From Zygnema cylindricum (Eukaryota > Streptophyta > Zygnematophyceae > Zygnematales > Zygnemataceae), in the NCBI GenBank assembly GCA_037447655.1, contig JBBHKE010001855.1, forward strand, positions 422,001 to 454,562: 32,562 nt of DNA, written 5' to 3'. The position numbers and the translations under genes were made by a program. The notes under the pieces were generated by a model. That model did no database searches and was not told the origin of the DNA. It saw only the letters and a program-made list of their open reading frames with translations. Below are positions 20,580 to 30,945 of the stretch, one piece after another (positions within the stretch are counted from its first letter, which is position 1; each line of letters opens with the position of its first letter).

Positions 20580-21354
20580 GGGTTACGACCCCATGTAGTT
20601 GTAACTTAGCAAACTTACATTGTATTTTAGCGCGGATGCGGTGGACCCGGATTTCAGGTGTCTCTATTTGTTTACCTGGAATTGTTAGATAAGTTTGTGA
20701 CGATTCTATCGTCAATAATACCCGTGACGGTTGTCACCGTGCACAATCCGTCTTTGCCGCACCGTATTTTTTCAAAAAAAATTGAAGAGTCTCAAGGCAC
20801 ATCGTAATTTTGGAACGATTTTGTATGTCGCATGTCATTGCGTGACATCGTAGACATACAGCCTTGCAGCCGTGGCTCTACAACATGCCTTTGCGTAAAC
20901 CTCTCTTGTCCGACCACCATGACTTCGCAAATCTGTCACCTTCGGAAATTTTTCACCTTTACGTGAAATGACACTGCAGCATTGAGACACCCTGCAAAAC
21001 AAAACTGTCCAAGGTGCATGCGGACAAAAACGAACAACCCTGTATAATTATTAGTCCTCAAAAACTTTTGAAAACTTTTCACACGTGGGAATATGTTTTC
21101 TTATTGGTTGAAACGGTTTTACTAGCTTAAAGCACATTGTCGATGTGGTTTATGATAAGTTTAAAGATGACGTGACAGTGGGTCGGAAAAACGCAAGACG
21201 ACAATTTTTTATACATCCTAAGTTCGAGAATGACGCAAATTGTATTCTACAAATTTGCAATTCTTCGTGCGGTCGCAACTTAGGCAATACGGCGCTAAAT
21301 TTGAAAGGAAAACGATAGGAAAAAATTCGAACTTAGCCACATGGGGCCGTACAC
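20580..21354 (+). mobile_element. PIF/Harbinger-like element H4
   Basis: Left TIR GGGTTACGACCCCATG and right inverse of GTGTACGGCCCCATG, with target duplication TTA at 20577-20579 and 21355-21357; 775 bp. The left interior (AACTTAGCAAACTTACATTGTATTTTAGCG) and right interior (CAGTGGGTCGGAAAA) match H11. A palindrome AAAGCACAT-5-ATGTGGTTT lies at 21129-21151, about 205 bases from the right end. No coding gene. Confidence 0.8.
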
Positions 21355-21515
21355 TTAGTCCCAAATGTGTGCATTTGTCGTTTTGCAAATTGCGTTGACG
21401 GGTAAAACTAGACCCGCGAAAGCTCAATGATTTTCATAGCCGCGGAAAGTCCCTTGGACGGTGGACCTGTCATAGCCTTCCTTGTGGCACGTGCAAAAAA
21501 TTGGAAAGTACAGTG

Positions 21516-22027
21516 CACCGCGAATCGTAATTAGCGTTATGTACGCTAATTCCGTCACCCCAAAGTTGGACTCTTTCACCATAAATAGAGTACATTATTC
21601 TAAATTATTATTTACATTATTTACGGTACTTTTTAAATGAGCGTTAATAACTCTAATACAGTGTCGTTTTAAACAGTGTTGCGTACGGTCGGTGTCTGAC
21701 CGTGCAAAATTGTACTTTATGAAGTAAAAAAGTACAAATAATGATTTAATACAGGCCGTTATCATGTAGCTGCGTTTCAACAAACCGCGTTGTGCAAACG
21801 TCATAATGACGTGAAACTGTACGTTTTTTTAGATTTCTTAAGTATACCCAATGTACAGTAGATATATTCAGCGCCCAAATTTACGCCCGAATTATAGTAA
21901 TTGATAAATTATAGTAAATTATTTTTTTGAAAAGGGTTTATTACCCAAAATAGAGTTAATAACTCTAATTATTTTTTTTCGTTTTTTTACTCTAAGTATT
22001 TCTCTACTCTAATTACGATTCGCGGTG
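21516..22027. mobile_element. Long M element M12
   Basis: TIRs CACCGCGAATCGTAATTAG and inverse; TA at 22028-22029, TG (changed TA) at 21514-21515; 512 bp. The interior TTTAAACAGTGTTGCGTACGG and GAGTTAATAACTCTAAT blocks are the reference for aligning M2. No coding gene. Confidence 0.85.
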
Positions 22028-22457
22028 TACTGTATCGGGCTTCACAACTTGTATCTCATTGGGCCACGTAGCTGGTAAAAAACACTTCTTCTGACCCGAG
22101 GAAATTGAGCTGGAAAAGATCGACGACTCGGATAGCCGCGGGAAATTTGGCTGACCAATTTTTTTGTACACGTGTAGGTCACTTAATAAAAATTGGCCAA
22201 AAGTGTTGTAAATCGTACCGATAGCCGATATGTACCTTTTTTCGACGTACACTTTCCAAAAAGTTTTAAGCATTGCCCGAGTAGACACCTAGGCAAACAT
22301 GCGCCGCCAATAAGTCTAAATTGTTGAGATTATTATAATGACAAATTGATTTTATTCTCTATCATCATTACTAGATACGACAGGTCAAAACGGAGGACTC
22401 TCTGTTTCATTACCGAAATATCCTAAAATCGAACAAGATTGCGGCGTGGGAGAAAAT
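22028..22457. other. Unassigned sequence with a hAT-C-like start
   Basis: At 22198 AGTGTTGTAAATCG is followed by GATATGTACCTTTTTTCG, matching the left end of hAT-C for about 45 bases, with no right end. A minus-strand frame (22288-22013) runs into the M12 TIR and is not supported as a gene. The segment near 22110-22190 (CACGTG, then CGCGGCTAT, minus strand) resembles 21430-21510. Confidence 0.4.
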
Positions 22458-22787
22458 TCAGATTTGTCCAGGCTGTAGCTGTACGGTATCTTTTGTCCGA
22501 ACGGGATTCTCAGCTTCTGGAATTATATGCCAGGTCATATAGTTTTTGGCGGCAAAGCTGTCTGACAGATTGTCGCAGTAGTTAGGTGAGATCCGGCGGC
22601 TGCTATTCGTCCAATTTTGGTGGACGTTTTTCCGGATGAAAGTGGACAACTCGCAGTCGTGACCATGGCGCAACATGATTTGTACTTCATGGCCAATACG
22701 ACAAATATGAGATTTCTTTCTGACAGAAAATAATGCGTCACCAACATTTTGCAAACTTGCGGCGATTGTTAACTTGGCCAGGCGCAT
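22458..22787 (-). pseudogene. Open remnant related to 13119-13312
   Basis: A 109-codon minus-strand frame beginning MRLAKLTIAASLQ. Its part from CELSTF to about PEAENPVRT aligns in frame with the plus-strand remnant at 13119-13312, with many synonymous differences. It lacks a plausible full-length partner and no domain is recognised. It is flanked by transposons. It is either part of a degraded transposon protein or of a dispersed gene fragment. It is called a pseudogene because the related copy has stops and both are short. Confidence 0.4.
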
Positions 22788-23349
22788 TCGGCCCGGTTTG
22801 GAGAATATGTGTACGGTAATGTGTAAAGATACTCTATAACTATACGTATGATGAAGTGCGAATTAAGTTAAAAAGCGACTAAGGGTGTGTCCCCATGTGT
22901 TCAAGTAATGGTTTTTTCCCGTCATTTTCACATAAAATGGGACTTCCAACGATAAAATATTACGCCGTACGAAAAATGGGCAAAAACACAAGTACATTTT
23001 GCGTCATCTTGTAACTTTCAAGGTACGGCAATTTGGCGTTATTATCATCGCGACCCACTTCCAGCTCATCTTCACACTGGCAATGGAATCAAATCGCGAC
23101 CTGATTTTAATGAAAAATACTACCCTATTGACGAATAGAAAACCTGGATTGCACGCGTCAAACGTTTTCGATTTTTTTTTTGCGGTTTGGAGAGTACACG
23201 AAAAAAAAGCTGTTTGTCCGTTTGCAAACAATTCGTTTGTTTGTTTGGTTGTACGGAATTTCTCTCCAGCACGGGTCTCCGGAGATTACAGCGGTGTCAC
23301 GTCTACAATGTCACGCTGAACATTCAATGTCACTTTCCAGTTTCCACTA

Positions 23350-23964
23350 CACCGCGAATCGTAATTAGAGAAAAGAAAACATTAGAGTAAAAATACAAAA
23401 AAAAACAATTAGAGTTAGAACGCTAATTTGTGTGAAAGAACTTTTTCACAGAGGAAGTTTACTCTAATTTATTTAAGTACTCTATATTGCGATATGTCGG
23501 CATTAATTATCCGCGCTGTAATTATGAACACTAAATTACGCAGACTTACAAAAGCTGTCAGTCCGTATAGTTTGACATCATTATGACGTTAATACTATTC
23601 GTCGCGCTGAATGTCAGTTAATGTTCACACTGACGACGATTCTGTCGACGGACGAGAGTTATGCGAACGGCTTTTTTTGGATGTGATTGATTTTTTTGTT
23701 TAGTGCGATTTCACGTGCGATCGCGATTCTATTAAATCAGTATTTGTACCTTTTAACTTATAAAAGTACAATTTTGCACGGTCGGCCGTCGTCCGTACTC
23801 CGCACTATTTAAAACGAACCTATATTATATTTTTTTACGCTAATTAAACCTTACCTTAAATAGTATAATGAAAAATTTAGAATCATTTACTCTATTTAAG
23901 GTGATAGAGTCGAAATTTAGGGCGACCGAATTAGCGTTATTTACTCTAATTACGATTCGCGGTG
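23350..23964. mobile_element. Long M element M13
   Basis: TIRs CACCGCGAATCGTAATTAG and inverse; TA at 23348-23349 and 23965-23966; 615 bp, the longest of the intact long copies. It is inserted in H5. Confidence 0.85.
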
Positions 23965-23974
23965 TACGGTACAA

Positions 23975-24200
23975 CCCATTTGTAGACATAGGCGATTGCT
24001 TATTTTGTCCATGTGTGGGCGTCTACAAATGTCAGGAGCTCGTTGGCGTCGACAAATGTCCGCAGTATGTCAGAAGCTCGTTGTAGTGTACAAATGTTCG
24101 CAGGTTGTTCGGAGGTAAATGGCGTCTACAAATGTTCGCAATTTGTTGGCTTTATAGGTGTCGCAAGATATTAGCGACGTCTATAACTGTCACATATTCG
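23975..24200. repeat. Degenerate GTCTACAAATGTC repeat array in H5
   Basis: At least five variants such as GGCGTCTACAAATGTTCGCA and GGCGTCGACAAATGTCCGCA, spaced roughly 30-45 bases apart, often next to GAGCTCGTTG. These are like the arrays in H1, H2, H3 and H9. Confidence 0.7.
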
Positions 24201-24349
24201 AAGTAAATGAACGCGCAAGTAATGATTGACATAGGCACACTTGGAAAAGTACACCATAAAATCTGCGCTAAAATCCAACGTAACATTTCAAAGTTTCGGC
24301 TAACATGGGGACACGCCCTAAGTGCGTTTTCTCATGTAACAGTAACTTA

Positions 24350-25052
24350 GGGTGAACTTCCATTAGAGGAAAAGTGAGGTTGTTTACTGGACGCCGTACG
24401 ATTTCGTACAGATTCGTACCTTTTATTTTTTGTCAGACGAAACATGACGAAACATGTCTACTGGATGGCTCCAATATTATAGGCGTAAATGTTGACCATT
24501 GGATTTTTCACTTTTTTAGATTCGCGAAGCAATCACGCACATCATCTAGTGTTAAGAGACTCTCCTCGGGAGGAGAGTTTCTTCACACTGGTCTCGTAAC
24601 ATTGGTACACGTGAAAATTAGAAAAAAAAATCCACCACGAACAGGCAATGTGAATCGAACACGTCGTACACGCCATGTGCCTTCCGCCACGGTATATGCA
24701 GGTCAACAAAAATATCTTCGCACGCTCTTTCTGACATCCACTGACCTTAAAAGTTTGCGGCGCCTTTTTGACATTCCGTTCCGAAATTTTGATTTTCAAT
24801 TTCAAAATTAAAATTTGGTCGCAAAATTTTCGTACGAGTCATTAACTACCTCCACCCGTACAAATATTACGTACAGATTTTCAGCTTGAAGAATATTTAT
24901 AGATTTTAAGAATCTGAAAACTAACCTAAGTGGCACCAATCATATTTGAGAAACGATGTCTGCTGGCACGACATAATCGAAGGCCGTGCCAGTTAACACT
25001 AGAAATAGACGTATCCACATGTTTACTGGGACCGCCTAATGGAGAACATGCC
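24350..25052 (+). mobile_element. PIF/Harbinger-like element H6
   Basis: Left TIR GGGTGAACTTCCATTAG. The right TIR is decayed, being the inverse of GGCATGTTCTCCATTAG. Target duplication TTA at 24347-24349 and 25053-25055. The left interior GGAAAAGTGAGGTTGTTTAC matches H7. It has 703 bp, inserted in the left end of H3. The frame 24374-24811 spans the palindrome and resembles no protein I know. Confidence 0.75.
24548..24589. repeat. Internal palindrome of H6
   Basis: A 42-bp palindrome with 18 of 21 pairs matching. Its centre CTCTCCTCGGGAGGAGAG sits about 200 bases from the left end, in the same place as the unrelated-armed palindrome of H7. Confidence 0.85.
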
Positions 25053-25118
25053 TTAGTCTCGCTACTTTGTTTTTTACCGAAGATTTTTCGTACTACTTTC
25101 AGAGCGTTCCGATGTAAC

Positions 25119-25671
25119 CCTAGTTGTTCAAATCGCACTATTTTTTCACCTTTCCCAGTTTCTACAGATTGTACGTGACTTTTGAAAAAATCGCAAAAAA
25201 ACGCGATGTACCTTATGTGTGGTAAAGCGAGTAGACAATTTACGGGAACTGTACGGTGATACACAGTAACTGTACGGTTTTTTACGGAAATGTATTGAAT
25301 TTGACGAAAAGATACGTTGCACGTATTAGTAATTACTGTCCGGTTAACTGAACATAAATTTCACGGATAACGTTCGGAATTTTATCGTTCATGTACGGAC
25401 AATTTCGAAAAGAGACGTTGCAGCGTCACACTATTTGTGCGCAGTAAGTTTGAAATGTGTACGAACGTCTTCTTCAATTTTTTTCCAAAGAAGCCCCCAT
25501 GAAAACTTGAACAAACTACGGTACATGTTCAATTTTTTTTTTTACATGTACGGAATTGTATAGACATAAATTCATTAACGATTTTTACGATCTTTTCAAA
25601 TAGACCTCTCGCTTTCTACGTATTGTACGCGCGTTTGAAACGTGCGTAAAATGCGTTTTGAACACTTATCT
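25119..25671. mobile_element. Probable hAT-like insert in H3
   Basis: Relative to H2, H3 has about 553 extra bases here, between GTTCCG and GCAATGAAATCG. ATGTAAC occurs on both sides (25112-25118 and 25672-25678); adding the preceding base gives seven matches of eight. The inner ends share GTTCAAA-CGCA in inverted orientation. These are consistent with an old hAT insertion, but the TIR is short and imperfect. Confidence 0.5.
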
Positions 25672-26511
25672 ATGTAACGCAATGAAATCGCACTTTAAAT
25701 TGTGACAGATGTAGATGTGGGTGTAATTTGTGACAGTTGTAGTTGACTACAATACTTGCGACAATTGATGTTGTTTACAAAATAGTGACGGTTGTAGGCG
25801 TCTTGTTTCTTGTGACATTGTAAATGTTTAGAGTTTGTGACATTTGACGTCACCCTCACTTAGGGTAGAGTCGACGTCATTAATTCGAAAACATTACGCC
25901 ATGGTTTCCCGATTTTTTTTTCGTCCTTTCTAACTCTACTTACCATCAAAATACATCAAAAGATAGTCAAATATTAATCTTTTTTAGAGATATTTCATTA
26001 GATACCATTATTGCCGTTTTTCATTGCAAGAATTGTGATATAGACGCGGTAGCGAGAGAGGGAGAGAGAAAGAGGCACCTTCACGGACTACGCTTTTGAA
26101 AAATGACATCCATTGCTCGAGACCCTTTCACAGCCTTTACACGAAAAGAATTCCGTACCTGTTGGAAATGCAAAGTGTTTTTTTTTAAATACTCCGTGTA
26201 GTGCAAAAAAAAATTCAAAAACCTTTGACACGTGCGATAACGTCCACATAGTTATTCACATCTTGAAACTTTAGTTAAAATCATATCGCGAGGTGATTTG
26301 AGCATTTGAAGATGAGCTGGAGGGACGCGAATGTACGTCGAAATGCGCTAGACGACAAACAACAAAACATTTCAAGTCTGAAAGTGACACAAGTTGTACT
26401 GTGATATTTTCATGTCTGTGGTATGGCTCCAGATTTTCTCGTTGCGGGCTAAGTTTTGGAGGAAAATGACAAGAAAAAACCCTTACATTATCACATGGGA
26501 AAGTGCCATAA

Positions 26512-27000
26512 TACAAATTCATTACGCGAATAATATTCGCGGATTTTTCCTTTAAAACATATTTCAATGCGTTACGTTGTCGTGATTTATGAACTTTTAG
26601 CAAACCAAAACAAAAAGTGAAAAACATGCTTACCCCAAAAATCCTTGCCTAGCCTCAATCCAGAGTACGTAAATTTTAGCGCCAATTGTTTTCAATGTAA
26701 ATGATAACCAAATTCTGGTGGAGCGCAAGTGCATACGCCATGATGTGCGAAAGTGTTAAAAATATGTACAAATTTGTCAAATTCTGACGCCAAAGAAGTA
26801 AACAAAAGAAATTTCTATACAAATTATAGGCATTTAATAGATGTTTGATCATTTGTCTGTACATCTTTTAAATATGCCTGTACATATTTTAAAGATGCAG
26901 TGTTTGTTCGTATGCACATCTGTTCGGAAATGTCTGTGTATGATGAACATGACATGGTCCATGTCGTGTAACGAGCATGGATTTATAAGTGATGATCAAA
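26512..27000. other. Unassigned sequence with a short tandem repeat
   Basis: A 21-bp unit CTGTACAT-TTTTAAA-ATGC occurs twice in tandem at 26857-26898. A stretch at about 26723-26785 (ACGCCA-CATGTGC, AAAATATGTACAAATTTGTC) recurs near 29988-30044. No gene. Confidence 0.45.
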
Positions 27001-27459
27001 TGAAGTTGTGTCCCCATGTAATTATAACTCAGCGAACTCACTTTGTATTGTAGCGAAGATTTAATGTACATTCTTTTCAAGTGTCTCAATGCGTAAATAA
27101 AAAATTGTTACTAAAAAAAGAATATTTTACTATCAAAACCACGATGGCTAAACCATCTATATAATAAAGTAGATTGAAATGAAAAAATATTGATTAACGT
27201 TAGATTGAAAAACCTAAAAATAAGAACAAAAAAACCAACAGACAGCAACAATAAGTGCAAAGGCATTGAAAGCAATAAAAACAAATTCAAATTCCAAAAC
27301 TTAACTACAAGGGCGAAAAAAAACCACGTTATACACAAACTCCAATGGACAAATAGGGCCGTCGGCCCATGACCTAAAACAAGTCCACACTAAAAGGTTG
27401 GAACGACAAATATCATCAATGTGCATCTAGTGGCATGGAGGTAAATCTCTAATGTAGGT

Positions 27460-28225
27460 TTATGTACGGTCGTTGAGTACTACATCCCCCAATATTCTCT
27501 CCACGCCTTGCAAAAACTTGAGATCCACGCGAGGGCCGCGTACACCCCTAGATTGAGAGTTTGGAGGGAAAATGTGCGACATCTCACGTTTCATTATGTA
27601 TCTTGCTTCACTGTACGTTAAACGGATTGCAACTCAAACTGTATCTGCAATTGTATGCTTCTCACCGTGTGAACAACGAAGGAAATGGATGTTGTTCTCA
27701 TCGATTGATTGGTGACAATGGCAGCAAGTTTTGCCGAAGAGAGAGGGCGTGGCAAGCCGAGACGTAAGCGGAATGTAAAAGTATATTGTTAAATAGATAA
27801 GCGGTTTGAAGCAAAAATTGGCGTAGCGAACTAGCCAAAACCCAACACTTGGTTTTGACAAGAGTGAAGTCAAACCCGAGTATCAACCAAAGGCAACGCC
27901 TCAAAGAGATTCTTGAAGTTAACAACGACTACCTTGTCGGTGATATGCTATTACACCCGAGAATGGTTGTTGGTGACGAGGGAAAAAAATGGAGGAACAA
28001 CATGGCTTTGGTTTTTAAAAGCAAACTATTAGATTATAACAATTGTTGAAATGATAATGATGCTTCGTCGAAGGTAGAGATCGCATTGGCCAAGATAGGA
28101 CAATTGTTCACCACAAACCTCGAACTAATGATAGATGCCACTAATGTCCAACTACCCAAGTAAGCTGCTAGCGCTATGGTGGTTGTAGCAGGCTGACCAA
28201 GACCCCCGAAAGAGACTGATGAAAG
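27460..28225 (-). pseudogene. Reverse transcriptase C-terminal remnant (non-LTR retrotransposon)
   Basis: Read on the minus strand from 28225, the first part gives GGLGQPATTTIALAAYLGSW, a hallmark of the region after the polymerase domain in plant and algal LINE-like proteins. After a stop and a frameshift (between about 28045 and 27880) the frame continues with a zinc-binding-like cluster CCHCHQSIDENNIHFLRC (C-x2-C-x9-H-x3-C). Then follow GEKHTIADTV, a TGA, an RE-H element, and RVDL...GDVVLND ending at a TAA. In the family the last part follows the pattern RVDL...DVV-DPT. The fingers and palm with the catalytic aspartates are absent, as is the 5' part. A restriction-like endonuclease role for the tail is inference. 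It is a dead fragment within H11. Confidence 0.7.
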
Positions 28226-29300
28226 CTAAGTGTCATTGGTAAATCGCTACTTACGTTAATGACGACTGTACACCGAGAATGCGTATGACTGTTGCCAACC
28301 TCTACAATTTGTGTTGTTGCATATTAATTTTTGTAACTTTTTGTGACACGCATGTCTTTGCGTGACATTCCTGAAGTCCAACCTTTTAGCCCTATGTTGT
28401 TAATGGTTTAAGAAGATGCACTTTTGTTTTCGGTTTCTTGTCAGGTCGACCTGAAATGGCAAGACCCTTGTAAAAAAATAATCTGAGACCTCCATAGGAC
28501 CTCAGAGGAGGCAGCTCACACGAAGCCTCTAGGATAACCCAGACCCTTTTGTCTTTCAGCACGAACAACTGCCACCCTGGAATACAAAAACTCTGACCAC
28601 CTTCACCCTATGAAGGCAAGACTCCCGTGAGTCGATAGCAAAAAGAATCTCTGAATTTGCTCCCCTGAGCAGTAAGTTATGGAGGGTCAAAGTTCACCTT
28701 TTGTACAGAAGCTCTCTGGGAGAGAGGGTCCTATCTACCAAATTTTTCTAAGTCCTATCTCTCTCTAAAACTCTATCTACTGACGTACGGCACCAATCAT
28801 ATTACTGTACCGTACAGAAAGGTACAGTTGCCGGTGTACATTATGTACGAACATTGTACGACATGACAAAAATGTCGACACGTGTCTTTTCTGGATTCGT
28901 TTTCGTAATCCCTGGAGATGCCGAAATCCAAAGTCGTGGTGCCACGTGTCATCCGATGTTGCGGCGACCATAAACTGCCGAAATCTTCTTCCGCGATCTC
29001 GGCATTCTATCCGGCCGTCCGATTGAATGTCGATTTCAATCGTAGCCGTCATAAATATTTGCGATGAATTTGTTTCGCTATCGAAACAAATGCGCGGTAC
29101 GTATTTATTCTTCGTACTCGTAATCTGTACCTTTTCAAAACTGACTCTATGTATCCCGTATAAAGTTGCCGTTAAATGAATTAGCCTATATGTTAACGTT
29201 TACATATTTATTAAACTATATATCGTCAACCAATAATCATTGATTAAATGGATGAGGCTACCAACTACCGGCGGGACAACTTATCCATAGGTACCAGGAT
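28226..29300. other. Unassigned sequence inside H11
   Basis: Between the reverse transcriptase remnant and the tandem duplication no gene was supported. The segment 28784-29140 has the GTAC-rich and GGCCGTCCGATTGAATG-like style of repeat R but no definable ends. 28480-28740 is relatively GC-rich and does not match other parts of the window. Confidence 0.4.
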
Positions 29301-29302
29301 CA

Positions 29303-29396
29303 GATCTTCTAGGCGACAGTTATCCTTTTAGTAAATTAACTACTTTACTGATCTTCTAGGCGACAGTTATCCTTTTAGTAAATTAACTACTTTACT
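29303..29396. repeat. Perfect 47-bp tandem duplication
   Basis: Two identical units, each beginning GATCTTCTAGGCGACAGTTA and ending TTAACTACTTTACT, at 29303-29349 and 29350-29396. Perfect identity suggests a recent slippage event or an assembly artefact. Confidence 0.95.
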
Positions 29397-29975
29397 GCCC
29401 CGTAAATCTCTGGATAGCATAGGCAGCCATGGCACTAGCTTCCTCTCCAACTTCTCAGTGACTGCAACAAGTGTGAGAGTTGGAGAGAGAAGTTCGAGAC
29501 AGACTGCATCGGCTTCTTTTTCTGCATTTTATTTTAGACCTAGAAAATACTAAAAGAACCATCAATTTCTACAGCAAACTGACATTTTCCTCGTTGTATT
29601 GGACGCAAACGAAAAAAACATAACAAATCGTGTCATTTTCTTTGTCGTCTAAAATCGTTTGGAAATTGTGAAATCTTTGACAAGTGCAGAGTTTTTTTTT
29701 CTGTTTGTGGAGCGATGATACTTTTATTTAAAACACATCACACATCTTTGATGTGTTTAAAGTAATGTTTGAAGGTGATGTTTCTTGACGTGGCAATGGG
29801 TCGGAAAATACAAGAGAACAACATGTAATACATTCAAAGTTTGACGATAACGTAAATTGTACTTTCACATTTTTTCACTTTTTTGTACCGTTGTAACTAC
29901 AATAGTACGACGCTAAGTTTTGGAGGAAAACGACAAGGAAAAACTCTTACTTTGGCACATGGGTACACGGCCTAA

Positions 29976-30942
29976 GTCATTTGGTCGAGGGCAAGCGCTC
30001 ACGCCAGCATGTGCAAAATATGTACAAATTTGTCAACTCTTAGACTTTTTCATCGACTTCGTCATATGACATGACTTGTCACCGCGCCGCGTAACCATTT
30101 ACTCTTGTTTTTGCTTTAAACCACTCAGGTAAACTGAACAACCTCCTGGCTAATTAGAAGTGATAGCCTTCAATGATTTTTTAATATTACATAGAAACAA
30201 AAGTGTTGGGCGCAAGCAACCCCAATTAACATTATTTCCAATTTGGACATGTTGTCCACATTTGCTAGTCAAATTTCCCTCTAATACTTTGGTGTGCACT
30301 TCATCCTCTCCTCGAGGTATTAACAACACCACTAGATTATGCACATCCAAGCCCACATGTCCTTTGTTGTCCCCTCTCTCTCTTGTTGTTTACAAAAAAC
30401 TTATACAAACATAAAATTTGCCATAAGCAAGAGATGGAGAAGTTTGATGTTTTTGATATTTTAATATTTCTTTCACATTTTTTTTGTGCGCCTCCGAATG
30501 GAGTGTTTGAACCATTTGTTTCTAAAGTCTTCAAGGCCTTAACACCTGTTAAGCGTCGTATGGTTTGGTGATATCCAAATTTTAGGCAAATACCGTATTG
30601 TGATTTTTTCAAATCAATAACATTAGTGTGAAAAAAAGCTGGATAAACGAGTGTTGAGTACATAAAGGGTTAGGTAAGGGCTTCGGTTTGAATACGTTAA
30701 AAGTATAGGTTTAATGAATGTGAAGTATTGTTTTCGTCATAGTGCGCAAAGTCAGTTATTATGATCATTTTTTTAAGATAAGTTTTTTTTTTCTTCTAAT
30801 GTCTCGTTTACATGAAATTGGCTATTTTTGGTGTACGGATATGGTTAACACCGCGTTCATGGTGAAACTAAATTTGTATCACATTTTCAATTTCAACTAA
30901 TTTGGAGTTTAATTGTTTGTTTTAGGGTTTATGTTACAAAGG
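29976..30942. other. Unassigned sequence
   Basis: Minus-strand frames at 30150-30663 have some protein-like composition (for example HNLVVLLIPRGEDEVHTKVL) but no recognised domain, and an overlapping plus-strand frame is equally open. Nothing firm can be called. It may partly belong to the H element whose right end is at 32122. Confidence 0.35.
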
Positions 30943-30945
30943 TAA

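Larger units (their letters stand above)
22883..24318 (-). mobile_element. PIF/Harbinger-like element H5
   Basis: TIRs GGGTGTGTCCCCATGT and inverse of GGGCGTGTCCCCATGT, with TAA at 22880-22882 and 24319-24321. Its interior has the family block CAGCTCATCTTCACAC followed by a decayed palindrome with core TCGCGA (about 23087-23108), and a GTCTACAAATGTC repeat array at 23975-24200. Core length without M13 is about 819 bp. Its right TAA also starts the next element, H3. Frames inside are short and unrecognised. Confidence 0.85.
24322..26508 (+). mobile_element. PIF/Harbinger-like element H3, split by H6 and a hAT-like insert
   Basis: TAA at 24319-24321 precedes a decayed left end (GTGCGTTTTCTCATGTAAC). 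The right end CATGGGAAAGTGCCA is followed by TAA at 26509-26511. After the first 28 bases H6 intervenes, and the element then resumes CTTAGTCTCGCTACTTTG as in H2. Without both inserts the core is about 920 bp, like H1 and H2. The palindrome at 26278-26299 is partly decayed around a TCGCGA core. Repeat array at 25690-25850. Confidence 0.75.
27004..29972 (+). mobile_element. Expanded PIF/Harbinger-like element H11 with foreign DNA inside
   Basis: The left end AGTTGTGTCCCCATGTAATT is preceded by TGA (27001-27003). The right end CATGGGTACACGGCC is followed by TAA (29973-29975), one mismatch from a perfect TWA duplication. Left and right interiors match H4: CAGCGAACTCACTTTGTATTG near 27030 and GGGTCGGAAAATAC near 29808. 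H4 is 775 bp, so about 2.2-2.4 kb between roughly 27100 and 29550 is extra and includes the reverse transcriptase remnant. A perfect 10-bp stem with 8-base loop lies at 29731-29758. Confidence 0.55.

Noticed and set aside
22013-22288. 91-codon minus-strand frame
   Set aside because: Its end is formed by the M12 inverted repeat, and the rest has no recognised similarity.
24374-24811. 145-codon open frame inside H6
   Set aside because: It lies over the H6 palindrome and shares no protein similarity with the corresponding region of H7. It is most likely chance.
28260-28285. GTACACCGAGAATGCG as an M element end
   Set aside because: Only the first bases match, there is no partner end, and the TIR interior is missing.
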